A stretch of DNA of 64,000 nt, from the NCBI GenBank assembly GCA_035540375.1, contig DATLGO010000031.1:20505-84504 (forward strand), written 5' to 3'. This document shows, piece by piece, positions 15,801 to 23,206 of this stretch. The DNA is from Candidatus Thermoplasmatota archaeon. Lineage in GTDB: Archaea > Thermoplasmatota > SW-10-69-26 > JACQPN01 > JAJPHT01. Every line of letters starts with the position of its first letter. The first letter of the stretch is position 1. Under the pieces are notes generated by a model that made no database searches, had not been told where the DNA came from, and worked only from the letters and a program-made list of their open reading frames with translations. Position numbers and translations under genes: made by a program.

Positions 15801-17931
15801 TGCGTGGGCCAACCTCGGAAACGGCACCGCGCGTGGCGCCCGGCTGCTCGACGTCGTTCCGGCGCACGCGACGCTCGTGGACGCGGGGTCCGGGGCTGAG
15901 GTCCGCGACGGCCTCGTGACGTGGCGACTCGGCGACCTCCACCCCGGCGCTCGCGGCTTCGTGGACATGGACGTCCGCGTCGCGTGGCCCATGCCGAACG
16001 GGACGACGCGCGTCTCGGACGACGCGCTTCTCGAAGCGGAGGGACCGGAGGCGGCGCGCGACGCCGCGACGCTTCTCGTCCGCGCCGCTCCCGACCTCGC
16101 GGTCGCCAAGACCGTGGACCGGACCGCCGCGAGCCCCGGGGACCGGCTGTTCTACACGATCGGCGTCGAGAATCGCGGGTCGGCGGCCGCTTCGAACGTC
16201 TTGATCCTCGATGCGCTTCCGGGGCATCTGTCTCTCGTCGAAACGAGCGAATCCTGCGGCCTCGTCGCAGAGACGCGGGAGGTGCGCTGCCTCGTCGGCA
16301 CGCTTGCGGCCGGCGCCCGCGCTCCGTTCTGGATCCTCGCCGCCGTCGACGCGACGATGCCCTCCGGCGAGACGCGCCTCGTCAACGTCGCGGAGGCGCG
16401 CTTCCTCGAAGGCGCGCCGGCGCGGTCGAACGAGGTGGAGACCGTCGTCGCGGCGGCGCCCGAGGTCGAAGTCCTCAAGCGCGTGAACCCGGGCTCGGCG
16501 ACGGAAGGTGAGCTCCTGCGCTACGTGATCACGGTGGTGAACCACGGAAACGCGGACGCCCGCGACCTCGTGGTCCGGGACCCGCTGCCGCCCGAGCTCG
16601 AGTTCGTCGACGCGGAGCCGGAGGCCGTCGTCGACGGCTCCGTCGTGACGTGGCAGGTGCCGCTCCTCGAAGCCCACGGCGGCTCGATCACGCTGCTCCT
16701 CCTCACACGCGTGCGCGACCTCGACGTGAAGAGCGTCGTCGCGTGCAACGCGGCGAGCGTCGAGGGCGCGAACGTTCCCGCAACGGAAAGCGCGCGCGCG
16801 TGCGTTCGATTGAGCTGCGCGATGCCGGACCCGCTCGCGAGCAGCGCGGCGGCCTCGGTCGCCCTCGTCGGCGGCGCGCCGTCGCACGAGGTCGCGCAGC
16901 GCGGCGAAGGCCGTCAGGAGTCGGGCTCCGCGACGGAGCTCATGACGCTGCCCGGCGTGAGGATCGGCCTCGGCGCGAACGCGGTGACGGGCGCCGTCGC
17001 CGAGGACGGCGCCGCCGTCGCGAACGCGCAAAGCGTGTTCGGGCCCATCGACGTCCTGGGCCGCCTCAAGGCCGACGGCGCGGTGATGAATCTCGTCGCC
17101 GCCACGGACGGCGCGAACGCCACGTGGTCGATCGAAGGTACGCGATTCCTGAACCTCACGCTCGACGGCGTCCCGCTCACGGACGTCGTGCCGGGCCTCG
17201 AGATCGATCTCGCGGGTGCCCGCGCGACGCTTCTCAGGGTCGACGCGCGCACCGAGGCGCCGCGCCAGGGATACGAAGGCTTCGCCGCCTTCCGCTCGAC
17301 CGCGACGCTCACCCTCCTCGCCCTCGAACCCGTGCTCGGTGCTCCCGTCTCGGTGGGCGTCGCCCACGCGACGGCGCTCACGGGCGTGGAACCCGAGTGC
17401 TCGGGCCCGTCCCATCCGTGGATGCGGGCCGATGCCGCCCTCGTCGACGTCGGCGGTCTTCACGCGGTCCACGCCGGCGTCAGGGGGCTCGGCGGCGAGG
17501 ACGAGCGTCGCGGCGACATGTTCGCGTCGCCGCTCGTCGAGGCGCGCGGCTGGCGCGCCCTCGCGCGCGGCGCGACGAACACGACGTGGGCGCGCGCCGA
17601 GACCGGCCTCGAAGCGGCTTACGTCGACATCCTCGACGGCCTGGTGGTCGCGCGCGGCCTCGAGGGCCGGATCGTGGTCGAGAACGGACCCTCGAAGCTC
17701 GAGGGCCACATGGCGATCGCGGAGCTCATCGTGGAAGGCCAGGCCTACGCGGGCGGCGCGATGCCTCAATCGGAGATCCCCCTCGGAGGAGGCGGTCGCG
17801 TGCTCCTGAACGAGCGCATCGCGCTCCACGACGGAGGCCTGCGGGTGAACCTCATCCGCGTCGAGGGCCCCGACGGGGTCACCCTCGCGCTCGTGGGCGC
17901 GCTCCAGGCGGAAGCGCACCTGACGACGTGA
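12802..17931 (+). CDS. Giant secreted surface protein with nine DUF11-like repeats
   Basis: 1709 residues with an N-terminal signal peptide (LLLSMVLVGSPAGAAVVA). A beta-rich head domain (about residues 32-270, with DADGDGMSEFVVDLFGG, a calcium-loop-like DxDxDG) follows. Then come nine tandem Ig-like DUF11 repeats (about 272-1340), each with the ANVGNGTA-type motif (YTLEVANVGSG, TIAWRNDGNATV, NLAWANVGNGTA, VITVVNHGNADA). A C-terminal domain (about 1350-1709) has no evident anchor: no PGF-CTERM and no terminal helix. Repeats 2-7 alternate between two types, so the unit of duplication was a pair. Likely a cell-surface or shed adhesin/stalk protein; ligand unknown. Confidence 0.88.
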   Translation: MIRSRPVTPAAALLLSMVLVGSPAGAAVVAPIPNASAPDFERVGWTAFPPGAPVRDHEAAFGAKDPTHGLAHGVNPAAIDIASGVASVGANPGPEPSLAWSDADASHVFFRLRVGGDPTSPGKDPKMYKAYHWNVLVDADGDGMSEFVVDLFGGKRADPPHPAGSLVVHNNHACEDVPTGNVDADNAVAPGQVVWSAPASKASNAYTRARATGDGQYWIEMAVPWTAFTYARGVCAGERALFTGSSPGLFASTSASNTNPLQKDWMAGAVLAPRLEVSKSADVAEAAPGGLITYTLEVANVGSGWARTPTLTDAVPAHTSFVSASNGGIHDAATGLVRWTLPSLAPGARATVDLSVVVADPLPSDVGAVENVAVAGGAASNAVTTPIVRAPALALALVAAPPALGPGGVGIFTFSYANTGSARAIDVVLETAFEGPGIPRPSDGVDMEGGFARWSVGDLEPGASGIATLRIDVDAALEPGVHTLVASGRLVAANAPATAAGPATILAMATAGLAVTSTPSIAEARPGDAITWTIAWRNDGNATVADARLEQVLPPGFVVVSVGDGGRMEEGVLVWVLGTLGPGASGATMVVVRAPSTAPEGRTLHEDAVTLSARSAAPARAVSQVLLIAEPLAELGFEALAPATGPGGALAFRATWSNGGDAVLRDAVLSVLFEGPVSPASLRFPIGDVAPGANGAITFDVRADERLRHGSHPVLAHAALASANAPAAAAGPARATVVAGAALALAVDVSPERGGPGDAFRWNLAWANVGNGTAASATLADLVPPGFALVAISPGGIASGDALLWTLRDLAAGSSGAAWFEARAPAHVPAGESRFPNDAKLSAEGLDTVEGSVEAIVASRGVLALAVSVSRPAMGPGDVAALTITLTNVGNAAASDARVEGLVEGPARWPDASPDARLAWDVGRLDAGETRTLVVGVVGDAIVPHGIHEVVASFNVRALDADVPAPAGVSIGIHASARLSLASTVEPGETIAGGEARFRLAWANLGNGTARGARLLDVVPAHATLVDAGSGAEVRDGLVTWRLGDLHPGARGFVDMDVRVAWPMPNGTTRVSDDALLEAEGPEAARDAATLLVRAAPDLAVAKTVDRTAASPGDRLFYTIGVENRGSAAASNVLILDALPGHLSLVETSESCGLVAETREVRCLVGTLAAGARAPFWILAAVDATMPSGETRLVNVAEARFLEGAPARSNEVETVVAAAPEVEVLKRVNPGSATEGELLRYVITVVNHGNADARDLVVRDPLPPELEFVDAEPEAVVDGSVVTWQVPLLEAHGGSITLLLLTRVRDLDVKSVVACNAASVEGANVPATESARACVRLSCAMPDPLASSAAASVALVGGAPSHEVAQRGEGRQESGSATELMTLPGVRIGLGANAVTGAVAEDGAAVANAQSVFGPIDVLGRLKADGAVMNLVAATDGANATWSIEGTRFLNLTLDGVPLTDVVPGLEIDLAGARATLLRVDARTEAPRQGYEGFAAFRSTATLTLLALEPVLGAPVSVGVAHATALTGVEPECSGPSHPWMRADAALVDVGGLHAVHAGVRGLGGEDERRGDMFASPLVEARGWRALARGATNTTWARAETGLEAAYVDILDGLVVARGLEGRIVVENGPSKLEGHMAIAELIVEGQAYAGGAMPQSEIPLGGGGRVLLNERIALHDGGLRVNLIRVEGPDGVTLALVGALQAEAHLTT

Positions 17932-17963
17932 AGGATTAAGGACGGGGGTCGCCTCGGGGGCCC

Positions 17964-18875
17964 GTGGCCTCCGGCGACCGCCTCGTCGTCCCCGCGCTTC
18001 TCGCCGTGTCGTTCTCGTTCGCGACCATGGCCATCGCCGGGAAGATCGCGCTCACGGGGCTCCCGCCGCTCGCCCTCGCGGGCGTGCGCGTCGCGAGCGC
18101 GGCCGTCGTGCTGCTCGCGGCCGCCTGGTTCGTCGCCCGCGAGCGCGTGCCCCGCGCGGACCTCGCCCGCATGGCGGGCCTCGCCTTCCTCGGCGTCACC
18201 GTCAACCAGGTCCTGTTCATCCAGGGCTTGAGCCTCACGGGAGCCATCCCCGCCACGGTGCTCGTCGCCACGATCCCCGCCTTCACGCTCCTCGTCGCGG
18301 GCGTCCTCGGTCACGAGAAACTCACGGCGAGAAGGGGTTTCGGCGTCGCGGTGAGCTTCACGGGCGTCGTCGTGCTCCTCGGCGCGAGCGCGGTCGGCGG
18401 CCTCGGGACGAGCCTTCTTGGGGACGCGCTCATCCTCGTGAACGCCCTGTCGTACTCGTTCTACCTCGTGCTCTCGCGTCCCGTCCTCGCTCGCTACAGC
18501 CCCGTCACCGTGGTCGGCGTCACGTTCGGCTTCGGGGCGCTCTTCACCCTCGCCGTCTCGGCGCCCTCGCTCGCGACCGTCGATTGGGCCGCGCTTCCCC
18601 GCGACGTCGTCCTCGCGACGGGTTGGGTCGTGCTCGTGAGCACCATCCTCGCCTACGGGCTCAACAACTGGGTCCTCAGACGCGCGCCCGCCTCGACCGT
18701 CGCGAGCTACGTGTACCTGCAGCCTCTCATCGCGGCCGCGCTCGCGATTCCGCTCTTCGGCGAGGCGCTGACGCCGGGGATTCTCGCGGGCGGAGCCCTC
18801 ATCCTTGGGGGGGTCGCGCTCGTGACCCGGGATGGAAGGCCGAAGGCCGCGCCGCTTCCGGCCGCCCCCGAATGA
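17964..18875 (+). CDS. EamA/DMT-family transporter
   Basis: A 303-residue inner-membrane protein with ten hydrophobic helices formed by two EamA repeats (about residues 8-140 and 150-290). It has the usual start FATMAIAGKIALTGLPPLALAGVR after helix 1 and YLQPLIAAALAIPLFGEALTPG in the second repeat. Family members export metabolites, amino acids or nucleotide sugars; the substrate cannot be read. The start is GTG, 32 nt after the giant surface-protein gene, so the two may share a transcript. Its stop directly abuts the end of the convergent 7-TM gene. Confidence 0.88.
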   Translation: MASGDRLVVPALLAVSFSFATMAIAGKIALTGLPPLALAGVRVASAAVVLLAAAWFVARERVPRADLARMAGLAFLGVTVNQVLFIQGLSLTGAIPATVLVATIPAFTLLVAGVLGHEKLTARRGFGVAVSFTGVVVLLGASAVGGLGTSLLGDALILVNALSYSFYLVLSRPVLARYSPVTVVGVTFGFGALFTLAVSAPSLATVDWAALPRDVVLATGWVVLVSTILAYGLNNWVLRRAPASTVASYVYLQPLIAAALAIPLFGEALTPGILAGGALILGGVALVTRDGRPKAAPLPAAPE

Positions 18876-19688
18876 TCAGGCGGACTGCGCCGCCCCGAGG
18901 CGCCGCAGCAGCCAGGGGGGCGGGCGGAGGGCGACGAGGATCGTCAAGGGAATGGCGATCGCGACGATTCGCGTGAAGATGATCCACCACGCGGCATTTT
19001 GGAGCGCCGCCGCGGAACCGAAGGCTGGAGAAAGAAACCACGCGAGAATACCGAGAGAGATGGTGGCGATGCGGAACCTCTGGATCGGCTCCTGCGTTTT
19101 CCAGTAGAGGCTTCCATACGCGATGGCGCCGATGACGATCGGCAGCACGAGAACCGCGACCACGAAGGCGACGGCGGCGGAATCGAGCGTGTTCGTATTC
19201 ACGAGTACGGCGCTCGCTCCCGCGCCGATCCGCACGTCCACGGGGTTCAGCCAGACGAAGAGGTACACGAAATAAGCGTAGATCACCGAGTAGACCAGGG
19301 CGAGCGTCCAGGCCGGCTTGAGGGAACCGGTGTAGATGAAGAGCAGGTAGGACATGAGCCCCCAGAGGCTCATGACGAGGGGGAGGATCGCGATGAAGCC
19401 GAGAGCTTCGTGGAAAACGAGGTCGTGGACGCCCATGACCACGAGGAACGTCCGCGCGCCGCCGATGAACGTGCTCACCGCGAGCGCGAACCACCAGAGG
19501 GCGAAGGCCCTGATCGCCGTTTGCGCGTTGCCTTCGGCCGGCCGCTCGCTGACGACCCGACCGATGTAAGCGTAGAGGGCGGCCGTGAGGCACGCGAGCG
19601 CTGCGCTTCCGAGCCCAAAGATATCGGTCACGGTGCGCCCTCGGGCGTCCTTGTTCGCGGACGTAGAAGAACCCTTCGTTTGGACCAC
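18876..19688 (-). CDS. Seven-helix membrane protein, last gene of the pilus/signalling array
   Basis: A 270-residue protein with about seven strongly hydrophobic helices: near residues 23-45, 62-82, 95-117, 128-150, 170-195, 215-235 and 245-262. It carries conserved-looking aromatic motifs (FALWWFALAVSTFIGGARTF; YFVYLFVWLNPVDV) and a short polar N-terminus. It resembles 7TM sensor-type modules in topology only; no Schiff-base Lys of rhodopsins is evident. The gene starts 19 nt after the histidine kinase stop on the same strand, so it probably belongs to that operon. It could be a sensor partner or an unrelated membrane protein. Confidence 0.7.
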   Translation of the reverse strand: MVQTKGSSTSANKDARGRTVTDIFGLGSAALACLTAALYAYIGRVVSERPAEGNAQTAIRAFALWWFALAVSTFIGGARTFLVVMGVHDLVFHEALGFIAILPLVMSLWGLMSYLLFIYTGSLKPAWTLALVYSVIYAYFVYLFVWLNPVDVRIGAGASAVLVNTNTLDSAAVAFVVAVLVLPIVIGAIAYGSLYWKTQEPIQRFRIATISLGILAWFLSPAFGSAAALQNAAWWIIFTRIVAIAIPLTILVALRPPPWLLRRLGAAQSA

Positions 19689-19707
19689 CGCGCATGGCGC
19701 CGACGCA

Positions 19708-21447
19708 TCAGATCAGCTCCCGCACGCGCCCTTGGATGGAGTCGATCGGCCGCGGCGTCGTGGTCGGTTTCGGCGTCGGAACGTCCGGACCCTGGGGCGG
19801 CGTGACGGGGATCCTGACCGTGAACACGGTTCCGCGGCCAGGACCGGGACTCGCGACGGCGATGGTCCCGCCGTGGGATTCGACGATGCCCTTGCAGATG
19901 TAGAGGCCGAGACCTGAACCGGTCTTGCGGTCCTTCATCGCCCCGACCTGGGAGAATGGGCGGAACAGCAATGAGGCGTCTTCAAGCGTCAAACCCGTGC
20001 CGTCGTCCTCGACCATAAGGAGAACGTCGTTGGCCCGCCTCTCGGTCCGCACCTGCACATGCCCTCCTCGCGGCGTGAATTTGATCGCGTTGCCGATGAG
20101 ATTGAAAAGGACCTGCATGAGCCGCTTTGGATCGGCTTCGAGCGAGCACGCTCCGTGGATCCGAGCCTCGAGGTGAAGGCCCGAGACGTGCGCCGCCTCC
20201 GCGTAGCTCTCGACGGCCTCGAGGACGAGGCGGTTGAGGTCGATGGATTTGCGGTCGAGCCCAAGACTTGCGGCCTGGATACGGGCGACGTCCAATACGT
20301 CCTGTGTGAGGATGCGAAGGCGCTCGACGTTCCGGTCGAGGACCTGGATGGACTTGATCTGCTCCGGCGACAGCCGGGTCATGTCGGCTCGCTTGAGGAT
20401 GTGGATCTGCATCCGGATGGGCGTGAGGGGGGTTCCGAGCTCGTGCGCCGCCATGTTGATGAACTTCGTCCTGAAGGCGTCCATTTCGCGCAGCCGCTCG
20501 ACCTCGGCCTGGCGTTCGACCGCGCGATGTCTTTCGACCTCGGCCAGCTTGCGCTCGCGGAGGTCCCTGAGAACATGGATGACGAGCGCGTCGGACCCCA
20601 GGGACACCGCGCTCGAGGTCACCTCCATCGGAATCGCCTGCCCCGCCGCGTCGCGCGCGACGACCTCTGCAGTCTTCCGACCCCGTTTCGGGGTGAGCGC
20701 CGTGAGGTTCGTGGTATCCGCCGCGAGCAGGGACGAGATCGGGGCCCCGAGGAGCCGGTCTCGCGTTTGACCAAAGAGACCTTCCGCCTGGGCGTTCACG
20801 AGCGTGATGGCGCCCCCGTCGTCGGTGATCACGATCGGGTCGGGCGCGGCTTCGAGGAGGCTGCGGAACTTCTCCTCGGCGCGCTGCACGAGCCTCATCT
20901 CCTCCCGCATCTCGCCCTTCGCGCGGGCTTCGTCGAAATACTGTTGCGCGATGAAAGCGCTCACGGCGGCGACAAATCCGAAATAGGATACCCGAAGGAG
21001 CGCCTCGACGAGATTGCGTTCAAGCTGTCCCATGCCGACGAGAAGGCCGAGATAGCTCACCCCGTACGCCGCGGCGCCGACGACGGTGGCCACGGGGCTG
21101 AAACGGAGCGCGACGGAGGCGATCGCGACGAAAAACAGGTGCTGAAAGGGCGAGTGGAAACCCCCCGTCGCGTAGATCCATACCATGATGAAGCCGAAAT
21201 CGAAAAGGGTCGTCGCCCATGCGGCGACGATCGGCCGGAGACGTTGAAAGGGGTCGCGGAAGAGCGTGACGATGCCGTAGATGAGCGCCGCGACGATGAT
21301 GACCTCGGCGAGCCACGGCGTCGCTTCGCGAGCGGGACCTGAGACTCCGTAAACGATGGTATTGACCACGATGATCGGGAACCGGACCCACGAAAGCCAT
21401 CGCTCGGCTTCGCTCAACCGGACCGCCGCGGGATTCGCCGTCGCCAT
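19708..21447 (-). CDS. Membrane histidine kinase with PAS domain
   Basis: A 579-residue sensor kinase. The N-terminal five or six TM helices (about residues 22-172) form the input. A coiled linker leads to a PAS domain (about 190-305, EKFRSLLEAAPDPIVITDDGG), followed by HisKA with phospho-acceptor His335 (NMAAHELGTPLTPIRMQ) and HATPase_c with N box (NLIGNAIKFTPRGG), G1 (VEDDGTGL) and GSGLGLYICKGIVESHGG. A Pro/Thr-rich tail ends the protein. It starts 2 nt after the stop of the TadC-like gene, and the cognate-looking receiver protein opens the same gene array, so the two probably form one phosphorelay controlling the pilus. The start chosen avoids an Arg-rich extension inside the upstream gene. 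Confidence 0.92.
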   Translation of the reverse strand: MATANPAAVRLSEAERWLSWVRFPIIVVNTIVYGVSGPAREATPWLAEVIIVAALIYGIVTLFRDPFQRLRPIVAAWATTLFDFGFIMVWIYATGGFHSPFQHLFFVAIASVALRFSPVATVVGAAAYGVSYLGLLVGMGQLERNLVEALLRVSYFGFVAAVSAFIAQQYFDEARAKGEMREEMRLVQRAEEKFRSLLEAAPDPIVITDDGGAITLVNAQAEGLFGQTRDRLLGAPISSLLAADTTNLTALTPKRGRKTAEVVARDAAGQAIPMEVTSSAVSLGSDALVIHVLRDLRERKLAEVERHRAVERQAEVERLREMDAFRTKFINMAAHELGTPLTPIRMQIHILKRADMTRLSPEQIKSIQVLDRNVERLRILTQDVLDVARIQAASLGLDRKSIDLNRLVLEAVESYAEAAHVSGLHLEARIHGACSLEADPKRLMQVLFNLIGNAIKFTPRGGHVQVRTERRANDVLLMVEDDGTGLTLEDASLLFRPFSQVGAMKDRKTGSGLGLYICKGIVESHGGTIAVASPGPGRGTVFTVRIPVTPPQGPDVPTPKPTTTPRPIDSIQGRVRELI

Positions 21448-21449
21448 CC

Positions 21450-22337
21450 TTAGAGCACCCCTGCGAACACGGCGAACGCGAGGGCGACCATGACCCACGC
21501 GTGTCCGAGCCCGCCTCGCCAGGAGCCGGAGCCGAGGACGCCCGCGACCAGACCGCCTCCGAGACCCTGGGCGAGCGCGGCCGCGTAGTAAAACGTCTCG
21601 AAGTCGTCGAGATCCACGCTGCGGAACGAGAGGCCCGCGGCCGATGCCGAAGCCGCCTGCGAGGTCGCGAGGACCAGCTCAGGCACGAGGGTCGCGTAGA
21701 GCAGCGCGACAACGCCCAGGAACACGACGAACGAGATGTGGATGATCGCGACGTACATCGAAATCATCGATCGCCGCTCGACTCTCATCTGCCGGCTGGC
21801 GCGTGCGTCGCGCGCGGCGATCATGAGGACTTCGCTCACGTTGCCGCCCGCAGCGCTGGCCTCGGCCACAAGCCGGGCCGCGCGTCGAACCGCGGGCGTC
21901 CGGGTCTCGATGCTGAAGCGTTCGAAGGCCTCGGCGAACTCGATGTTCCAGTCGAGGCGCTCGGCAAGTCGCCTGATATGGTGCCCGAGCGCGCCATGGT
22001 CGCTGCGGGCCGCGACCTCCACCGCCGCGGGCAAGGTCAATCCTGCCCTCCTCGAGGCGGCGAGGTCGCGAAGAAAGTCCGGAAAGCGGTCGTCGATCTC
22101 CTCGACCTCGCGTCGGCGCGCGTTCTCGAGAAGCGCGAAGGGGCCGAGCCCGACGAGGAGGCCGGCCGCGAGGAGATCGAGCGCTCTGCCCGGGATGTAT
22201 CCAAGCGCCGCCGGCATGGCGGCGGCCGCAAGAAGGATGCCCGCCGCAAGAGCCCCCCACGTTACGACCCGCGCGAGGTCGACGTCGCGAGCGGGTTTCG
22301 CGATCTTGAGGCCCGCAGGGAGGACCGACCCGTTCAT
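21450..22337 (-). CDS. Type II/IV secretion platform protein, second half-size copy (TadC-like)
   Basis: A 295-residue T2SF-domain membrane protein. Two helices lie near residues 24-65, then a cytoplasmic helical T2SF domain (about 80-210; EEIDDRFPDFLRDLAASRRAGL, AAARLVAEASAAGG-like motif), and two or three helices at the C-terminus. Platform proteins anchor the pilus ATPase and extrude pilin. In archaeal FlaJ-type systems one long protein normally carries both T2SF domains; here two half-size proteins lie side by side, as in the Tad system. The start is the ATG that overlaps the preceding gene by 4 bp. The longer frame upstream is an Arg/Pro-rich shadow. Confidence 0.87.
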   Translation of the reverse strand: MNGSVLPAGLKIAKPARDVDLARVVTWGALAAGILLAAAAMPAALGYIPGRALDLLAAGLLVGLGPFALLENARRREVEEIDDRFPDFLRDLAASRRAGLTLPAAVEVAARSDHGALGHHIRRLAERLDWNIEFAEAFERFSIETRTPAVRRAARLVAEASAAGGNVSEVLMIAARDARASRQMRVERRSMISMYVAIIHISFVVFLGVVALLYATLVPELVLATSQAASASAAGLSFRSVDLDDFETFYYAAALAQGLGGGLVAGVLGSGSWRGGLGHAWVMVALAFAVFAGVL

Positions 22338-23206
22338 GCGTCCTCCGGCGTCACCGCGTGGATCGTGAACGCGAAGGCGGCCTGCATGAGCGGGACGACC
22401 ACGAGCACGAGGAGGTAGCCGTCGGTGAGCGACGCCGAGGCGGCGGAACCGAACGACACCATGACCGAGAGCATGATGATGAGGAAGAGCGGGGCCGCCA
22501 CGACGACCGTCACGTAGGATTCGGCGATGAGCCCGAGGTGATCGAGGAAGCTGCGCTGTTCGAGTCGGGTCTCCGCGGCGATTTGTTCGCTTTTCGAGAT
22601 CAGGTATTCGCGAAGGCTTCCGCCCGCGCCGAGGGTGGAAACAGCGCCCTGGAGGAAGTCCGCGAAGCGGGGCGAAGGGGATTGGTCGATCGCCCGCGAA
22701 AGCGCCGAGACGAGGTCGAGGCCGAGCACGCGCATGTCGCGCGCGATCCGAGCGCACTCATCGGCGACGGGGCCGAACGCTTTCTCGCGCCCGACCTCGG
22801 CAAAGATCCTCTCGGGCACGACGCCCGCGCCCGCGAGCGCCGCAACGTAGGCGAGCGCCGCGGGGAGCGCCGCGTCGGCGCTCCTGCTCCGCGCCTCGGC
22901 GAGGATCCGGGGCACGCGGTGGACTGCGGCGACGCCGAGCAGGGTTACGAGGATGCCGAGTCCGAGCCCGAGCATCCCGGCGGCCTCGGGCGCGCTCCCG
23001 ACCGCGGTCGCCGTCGCGGTCGCAAGGATCGCCATGAAAACGCCCGTTGCGGTCGACGCGCCGTACCCGACGACGAGAAAAAGGTCGGCGCGCAGGGGAA
23101 GATGGGCCCGTGCCACGTCGCGTTCGAGCCTCGCGAGGGACGGGTGCCGCCGGGCGAGCCTTCCGAAGGCCCGATACGCCAGGCGCGCGACGGGGCCCAC
23201 CTTCAC
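22334..23206 (-). CDS. Type II/IV secretion platform protein, first half-size copy (TadB-like)
   Basis: A 290-residue T2SF membrane protein. A basic N-terminal segment precedes two helices (about residues 42-98), a cytoplasmic T2SF domain (about 105-215; ALPAALAYVAALAGAGVVPERIF, FADFLQGAVSTLGAGGSLREYL) and C-terminal helices (about 228-285). It forms the inner-membrane platform of the pilus with its partner at 21450, with which it overlaps by 4 bp; it also overlaps the ATPase gene by 4 bp. The LGAGGSLREYL motif matches the conserved Gly-rich turn in archaeal platform proteins. Confidence 0.87.
   Translation of the reverse strand: MKVGPVARLAYRAFGRLARRHPSLARLERDVARAHLPLRADLFLVVGYGASTATGVFMAILATATATAVGSAPEAAGMLGLGLGILVTLLGVAAVHRVPRILAEARSRSADAALPAALAYVAALAGAGVVPERIFAEVGREKAFGPVADECARIARDMRVLGLDLVSALSRAIDQSPSPRFADFLQGAVSTLGAGGSLREYLISKSEQIAAETRLEQRSFLDHLGLIAESYVTVVVAAPLFLIIMLSVMVSFGSAASASLTDGYLLVLVVVPLMQAAFAFTIHAVTPEDA

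Noticed and set aside
13612..17919. 1435-codon open frame antisense to the giant surface protein
   Set aside because: Rich in Arg, His, Asp and Val with no domain; it mirrors the strongly structured DUF11 repeats on the plus strand. High GC removes stop codons from the opposite frame.
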